Translations under genes and position numbers: made by a program
Source of the DNA: Viridothelium virens
Taxonomy: Eukaryota; Ascomycota; Dothideomycetes; Trypetheliales; Trypetheliaceae
DNA: 64,000 nt
Assembly: GCA_010094025.1 (NCBI GenBank)
Contig: ML991797.1
Coordinates: 248,001-312,000 of the forward strand
Direction: 5' to 3'
The notes under the pieces: model-generated
What the model saw: the letters and a program-made list of their open reading frames with translations, nothing else
The model's database searches: none
What the model was told of the DNA's origin: nothing
Part shown: piece after piece, positions 59,133 through 64,000 of the stretch
Numbering within the stretch: position 1 is the stretch's first letter
Layout: each line of letters opens with the position of its first letter

Positions 59133-59942
59133 GATAAGAATTAGATGGTTTATATCCATCCAGACATGTGCGACATGGTTTAAGGAGATGGAGTCGAGCG
59201 TAGGAAAGTCATGAAGTTCCAACAAGCGACAGTCCAAGTACCTTACGATAGCGAGTGTAGAGTGTGCAGGTGCAGGTGCAACGCCCTTGCACCCGACCCT
59301 ACCTTAGCGTGATGGGAGAAGTCGCCAAAGTTTTGTCTACCAGCAGATTACTACGTCTGATGAGGAATGTCTACAATGTGCATTAGCGCGCTCTCACCCA
59401 AAAAGTACCTAGAGTGGCTGATCTTTCCCCGACGATGGGGATCCTAAAATCCTCCTCAGTCTTGATTCGCCAGAAGTCCTCATGTGCGATTCACTTCATT
59501 ACCTAGCACCCCCAGGCTGAAGCATCTCCACTGGAGGAAGCGGGAGATGCTGGCCGCATGAAGTTGCTGTACAATACCTGTCGTTGATCCGTTTTTCCGG
59601 CTACATCCTCCGTCAACCCGTCCAGCGGTGATGTTTATCAGTGCGCCCAGAGGATTGTCTCTGGCGTCTCAGGAAGCCGCATTTCATACGTGCCTCCGTC
59701 TTCTACTCCAAACGGATGGTCTCAGCCGCTTATCTCATTAGGTATGCGCCCCCGGACCTTAAACCTGCATTTGGACGACTCAAACCTGGCGTGGAGACTG
59801 CAAACACTCAAGCACCTTAGTTTCTGCTTGCTTTTGTTCGTCGTCCCGACTATTATAAGCTGACATGTGCAGGCAACCCTCCAGTGAAGCTCTTCCCCGG
59901 TACTGCATGTACTCCCAACCCTAGCAATTTTCTCTTGGCAAT
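59133..59942. other. Intergenic, no gene recognised
   Basis: Eight hundred bases hold the 3' flank of the citrate-synthase-like gene and the promoter of the hydrolase gene. No motif-bearing frame was found. Confidence 0.5.
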
Positions 59943-61356
59943 ATGCGGTCTCACTTCCGTATGTGGTTTATGCCTTTTCTTCTTGGTATCTGCATTGGGT
60001 TGCCCTACTTTGGAGCCGGCACCAATGCCTCGGAGCCAATAGAGTTCCCTTCATCGCGCACCTATTTTTATGTGGGTGGTCACTATCTTTCTGTAAGATG
60101 GCCGACTGCGCATGCATCTAGCGATGACTCTAAATGTTGTTGCAGGATGGTACCGACTCAGATGTCTACACAGACCAGATGTATGTCGAGAGACTTACGC
60201 CTGTCGCCGGTACTTCGCGGTCCGAACCAATAATTTTCATTCATGGACAGGCACAAACGGGCACGGTCAGTCAAACACTTCTCATCATCTTCGTATTGAG
60301 GCATCCCAAGACTCTGGAGCAAAGCTAAAACTCCCTGAAATTACTAGAACTGGCTGAACACTCCCGATGGACGTGAGGGATGGGCATCATGGTTTTTACG
60401 ACACGGCTATGAGGTGTACATAGTTGATCAACCCCAGCGCGGTCGGTCTCCCTACATGCCAGGAGATGGGACCCTGGCTACCTACTCAGCAGAGCAAATT
60501 TCTGAGCTCTTCACTGGAGTACAACATTATGACCAGTGGCCACAGGCACACCTGCATACACAATGGCCCGGGGTATGTTGGCTCATTGACTCAAACTCTG
60601 TCGAAAGTACCTCTGCTAACTCCGTTGTCTAGGCTGGACAGAAGGGTGATCCAATCTTTGATCAGTTCTATGCATCACAAATACAATTCCAAAACGATTC
60701 AGTATGTAACACTGAATCAGGCCATCTTCCCTTCTTACACACACTGATGATTCCTTCAGACGGAAGTGCAGAGGATAAATCAAGCAGGTGGTGCAGCCCT
60801 CTTAGATCGTGTTGGAGCTGCGCACATAATAGCGCACTCGCAAGCCGGGCCTCTCGGCTTTCTCATCGCGGATGCCCGCCCTGATCTTGTAAAGTCCATG
60901 GTCTTGCTCGAGCCACAAGGTCCACCCTTCCAGCAACGCATCATAAGCAATAGTACCGCTATCGTTCTGCCTTATGGCCTGACCAGCATACCACTTACCT
61001 ATGATCCTCCTGTGAGCAATCAGACAACAGTCCATCTACCGTTCGAGGATCACGCCCCAGCTGCTCCTGGTCTAACCGATTGCCTTCTTCAGAGTAGCCC
61101 CCCGAAGCGGCTTGATCATCTTGCAGGAGTCCCGATGTTGATCGTTACGAGCGAAGCCAGCTTTCATGCTGGCTTTGACTACTGCACAGTCAAATACCTC
61201 CAACAAGGTGGGGTGGATGCACAATATTACAACCTTTCTGAAGCAGGGATCCATGGAAACGCACATTTCTTCTTCATGGAAAAAAACAATCTTGAGATTG
61301 CAACTCATGTGAGGAAATGGATTGATGATCCAAGCCTTCGAGTGAGCTCTTTGTAA
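59943..61356 (+). CDS. Secreted-type alpha/beta hydrolase
   Basis: Exons 59943-60092, 60146-60265, 60348-60572, 60633-60701 and 60760-61356 give 386 aa, with every junction in phase 0. A signal peptide ([19 protein letters not shown]) comes first. The fold motifs follow: [26 protein letters not shown] (oxyanion-hole HG), [14 protein letters not shown] and the nucleophile elbow AHSQAGPLG. The likely catalytic His is in [10 protein letters not shown] near the end. This is the esterase/lipase-like family common in ascomycete secretomes and some gene clusters; its natural substrate is unknown. It lies between a citrate-synthase-like gene and a methyltransferase, so it may belong to the same pathway. 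The signal peptide argues for an endomembrane or extracellular location. Confidence 0.83.
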
Positions 61357-61382
61357 TGTTCGAATGTCTTTCCTTGCATGTT

Positions 61383-61397
61383 AAAAAAAAAAAAAAG
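61383..61397 (+). repeat. Poly-A run
   Basis: A run of about 15 adenines lies 27 bases downstream of the hydrolase stop codon. It could be ordinary slippage-prone sequence or the tail of an old retrocopy, but nothing coding precedes it except the intron-bearing gene, so slippage is more likely. Confidence 0.5.
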
Positions 61398-61538
61398 GTT
61401 CATTAGTTTCGCAACTCGATATCTTGTAGCTGTTCCAGCTATAAGGTTGAATTCAGGTTTCTGAATCACGAATTGATCGTATCAATGCGATCAGACTTTC
61501 TTCGTTTCCGCTGTTTTGTCAAGTATCGAACTGACAGT

Positions 61539-62684
61539 CTACTCCCACCAAACCCCAAACAAAAGCCTGGCAATGTTCGGCTCTGCCCAACTCTGTCCCT
61601 GACTCAGATTCCTTCCCAATTCCTCGAAATCCATTGTCGCCTCAAGGCGAAACTTACAACCCCCGCCAATTTCATCAGCCACTTCGTTCCAGAAATCACG
61701 CAAAGATTTAATGTTATGCGCATATCTCTTCGCACCACTGTTCTTGTCGCTGATCGAATCAAAGTGGCCCGGCTGACTACTTCCGACTTGACGACCGAGA
61801 ATCAGAGACCCAGATTGCGGGCGAAGAAAGCGGACGACGCGTTTCGCGAGCTCTTTTTGTTCGTCATAATTGTACAGATGAAAAAAGGAATTGACTACTA
61901 CGACAGACATTTGTCCATATAAGCTCTCCATGGGAACGAACCGAGACGAAAATGTACCAGAAGGTGCAGCGTAGTATGACGGATTGCGAGTGTCCTGTTC
62001 ATTAGCGCCGTTTTGCGTTTCATCTTTTCGGTCGTCGTCGGCGTTCTCTGTCGAGCCTGCCATCAAGTCCGCGGCTACGAATCTGCTTCTCAAAGATTCC
62101 TTGTCGAGGAACAAGTCGAAACTCAGTTCGATGAACCGAGAATCTCTATCCAGGCCGTAAACATTTTCCGAAGGAACGCCATCGTAAACGATTTTTCGTA
62201 AATCTTGGGCCAGGCAACAGCCAACGTCTAAGAGCTTGGGTGCATGCTGCAATGAGTTCTGGCGAAGGATCGATAAAACTTTTGGATATAAAAAATGGCG
62301 GCTCAGCGTCAAATTTAAGAAGCGGTTTTCGCCAATGCATGGGTATGGGAAGACCTTGAAGGCTCGGATCCGCTAGTAGATAAGTATCAGCATAATCTCT
62401 TCTTGTCTCATGTCGAATCCATATCTGCCTTCGCAATTTTGTCCTGCAAGTACTCTCCCACAACGTGGAAGGGCGTTGAGAAAGCAAAATGTAAAATAAG
62501 CTTTTCGGGCACGTACCAGCTCCTCAACATGTGGTAGAACTTTCTCGGCTGCGATATTCGAGTAATTCTCAAAGACCTCTCGAGTAGGCTTGGGGATTTC
62601 TTCAAGCTCATACCACCATTTAGAGGTGTCAAAGGAATACGACTCCTTCGCATGTTGGTGAGATTTGGCTGTAGTCACAGACAT
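61539..62684 (-). CDS. AusD-family SAM-dependent methyltransferase
   Basis: Exons, in transcript order 62684-62517 and 62372-61539, give 333 aa; an in-frame ATG at 62735 would add 17. The GTACGT donor and CTACTAG acceptor rebuild the diagnostic string IRAFKVFPYPCIGENRFL. The N-terminus has WWYELEEIPKPTREVFENYS. The SAM motif is LLDVGCCLAQDLRKIVYDG, followed by VYGLDRDSRFIELSFDLF and FFHLYNYDEQ. These features match the AusD/Trt5 group found in fungal meroterpenoid clusters, where members methylate carboxyl or other oxygen groups. An insertion of about 40 polar residues (ENADDDRKDETQNG and following) follows the Rossmann strand 3 region and is not in AusD. Clustering with the hydrolase and citrate-synthase-like genes suggests a specialised-metabolism role. 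Confidence 0.85.
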
Positions 62685-62757
62685 CTTTATCTGAGGACGA
62701 CCAAATCCAGATATTACGGTACCAATGACGTGCACGACCTTACTGTCTTGAGTCAGT

Positions 62758-62990
62758 CTTTACTTTCGTCGCTCAACAGGCACTGAGAGCCTGATATATT
62801 CCTTGTTCTCTTCCAACAACGAATGCGGAAAGGTTTCAGTGGCAAGACTAGCCATTGTCCCTGCAATGGAGCCCCACATATTATGCACGGCCTGCTCACG
62901 GCATTCTTGTTCACGCAACGACTGGGATAATAATAATGACACCATGGGTCCGGAGAAGCTCGCAAATGCGGAAACACTGGGGTCAGGCAC
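62758..62990 (-). pseudogene. Possible gene remnant or small unrecognised gene
   Basis: A minus-strand stretch reads as convincing protein (SGPMVSLLLSQSLREQ, VHNMWGSIAGTMASLATETF) and ends in a stop. Upstream, another short stretch (HEIQDASG, near 63090) may be a preceding exon across a GTACGT donor, but I could not join the two in phase. It may be the 3' part of a decayed gene. The family is not recognised. Confidence 0.3.
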
Positions 62991-63233
62991 CAGCGCCCCT
63001 TCGTCTTAGCTCAGCCACCATCTGTGCGGCTGTGTACATGCCGAAAGTATGATCTTCCGTATCGACTGACTGCTCAATTCACCTGACGTACCCCAGAAGC
63101 ATCCTGGATTTCATGTACCTCGGCGGAAGACGTTGAGATGGCTCTGGCTATGCAGAACACTCTCATAAATTTCATGACTAAACAAATCCCTTAGTGCTCA
63201 AGAGCATCAATTTTCCAAGCCTGATTGTGTGGC

Positions 63234-64000
63234 TCATTCTTCATTCTCGAACGTTAACTGAACTCCATTATCCCTCCTAATGGTGCCCTCTGGAACCCCA
63301 TTCGGATCACCCGATCTCCATCCCCCAACAATCTGATTTGTTCCACCCATTACCACGGGTACTTGCTTATTCCCCTCGAATGAGTCCGCATTTATATCAT
63401 CCTTAGAATAAAGAGCACCTCCTTCAACCCCCTGCAGCTCCAAGTCCTCATAGCCCACCGGTTTGGTAAGAATGTGGTCCACATCATCGTGGGAGGATTT
63501 GAAGCGACGGCTACTGGGAAAGGGGCGTTTAATAGTGGCTTGAGTTGAGGAAGTGCCACCGCTAAAGCTCTTGCCGTAGCGCTGTCTGAAGGCATTGCGG
63601 GGTCCTTTGGTAAAGACTTGGGAGAGTGGCATCATGCAGGGGATACAAGCGCAGACTAGGCCGATGCAAGGCTCTACGACAGTCCAGAGGAGAATTTCGT
63701 TGTTGATGTCTGTCAAGCATCATTGGTTAGTGGCTGGAGCAGAAAGCTGTTATGGGTTAATGGGAGGTGATAGAGACGCTTACAGCTCGAATCCTCGCTA
63801 TTGTTGACTGCGAACGCATAACATATCTTCACGATACTGACTGCGCAAACGCTATTTGAAGTCAGAGACTAGACTTCTACATCAGCGCTATCTATGATAA
63901 CTCACAAAGCTCCAAGAGAGAAGATGAAGAAAAGCCCTAGCTTCCTCATCCTCGGCATTCGCAAGGGCCACAGCGCGATTGCGGGAAAGACCAGTATCAG
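63234..64000 (-). CDS. Rhodopsin-domain fungal membrane protein, 3' part only
   Basis: The gene enters from the right edge; its 5' part is outside the window. Visible exons, in transcript order, are 64000-63906, 63851-63784 and 63709-63234. They join as LFFIFSLGAF-VCAVSIVKICYAF and SEDSSY-INNEILLWTVVEP. Hydrophobic helices (LILVFPAIALWPL, FFIFSLGA, LLWTVVEPCIGLVCACIPC) match the last helices of the fungal seven-helix rhodopsin-domain/PTH11-related family, with the usual VVEPxIGxxCAxxP motif. After the final helix comes a soluble tail of about 130 residues with Ser/Gly/Asp-rich sequence (RYGKSFSGG, KPVGYEDLELQGVEGG). The ligand is unknown; relatives are plasma-membrane GPCR-like proteins. Confidence 0.8.

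Noticed and set aside
34391-62684. One continuous biosynthetic cluster from the GMC gene to the methyltransferase
   Set aside because: The housekeeping SSK2-type gene, an orphan and a 2.3-kb gap intervene; kept only as a low-confidence idea.
1-64000. CRISPR arrays, rRNA or tRNA genes, telomeric repeats, LTR or LINE elements
   Set aside because: No direct-repeat arrays, TTAGGG runs, reverse-transcriptase motifs or convincing tRNA A/B boxes were seen in intergenic DNA.

Overview
The window is nuclear DNA of a filamentous ascomycete (Pezizomycotina). Nearly every gene has short introns (about 45-260 bp) with GT..AG ends and CTRAY-type branch sites. Gene density is about one per 2.5 kb, and the families are typically fungal (LysM secreted protein, NACHT/NLR protein, PUF6, SSK2-type MAPKKK, non-reducing PKS, rhodopsin-domain membrane protein). 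A class cannot be fixed from sequence alone. The nuclear ATP8 gene would fit Dothideomycetes, some of which are reported to lack atp8 in mtDNA. I saw no tRNA, rRNA, CRISPR or viral sequence. Gene models below were joined by hand by checking splice sites and reading phase.

Region 1 (1-9.8 kb) looks accessory: a secreted two-LysM protein, an esterase-NACHT NLR gene bracketed by two inverted copies of one foldback (MITE-like) element, a PHD-finger/AT-hook chromatin protein, and a secreted RNase T1-fold protein that has lost most catalytic residues.

Region 2 (10.4-30.8 kb) is mostly housekeeping: a mitochondrial carrier, a nuclear-encoded mitochondrial ATP synthase subunit 8 with an acquired presequence, an Arg/Ser-rich DUF3824-like protein, a U1-type zinc-finger splicing factor (WBP4-like) divergent from a mitochondrial stomatin-like protein, kynurenine formamidase, PUF6, two conserved fungal proteins of unknown function, and RAD51.

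Region 3 (30.8-45.1 kb) starts with a gene-poor stretch and an F-box-like orphan. It then carries a two-gene biosynthetic locus: a 10-exon GMC oxidoreductase (with a GC-AG intron) and, convergent to it, a five-exon non-reducing PKS with order SAT-KS-AT-PT-ACP-ACP-CMeT-TE (about 2606 aa).

Region 4 (46.8-53 kb) holds the SSK2-type MAPKKK of the HOG osmostress pathway and an unrecognised acidic protein, followed by a gap of about 2.3 kb.

Region 5 (55.4-64 kb) is a second candidate metabolic cluster: a PrpD-family dehydratase divergent from a citrate-synthase-family enzyme ending in the peroxisomal signal SKL, a secreted-type alpha/beta hydrolase, and an AusD-family SAM methyltransferase. The pairing resembles alkylcitrate synthase/dehydratase pairs of maleidride and alkylcitrate pathways, but an ordinary methylcitrate cycle is the null hypothesis. 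A rhodopsin-domain membrane protein runs off the right edge.
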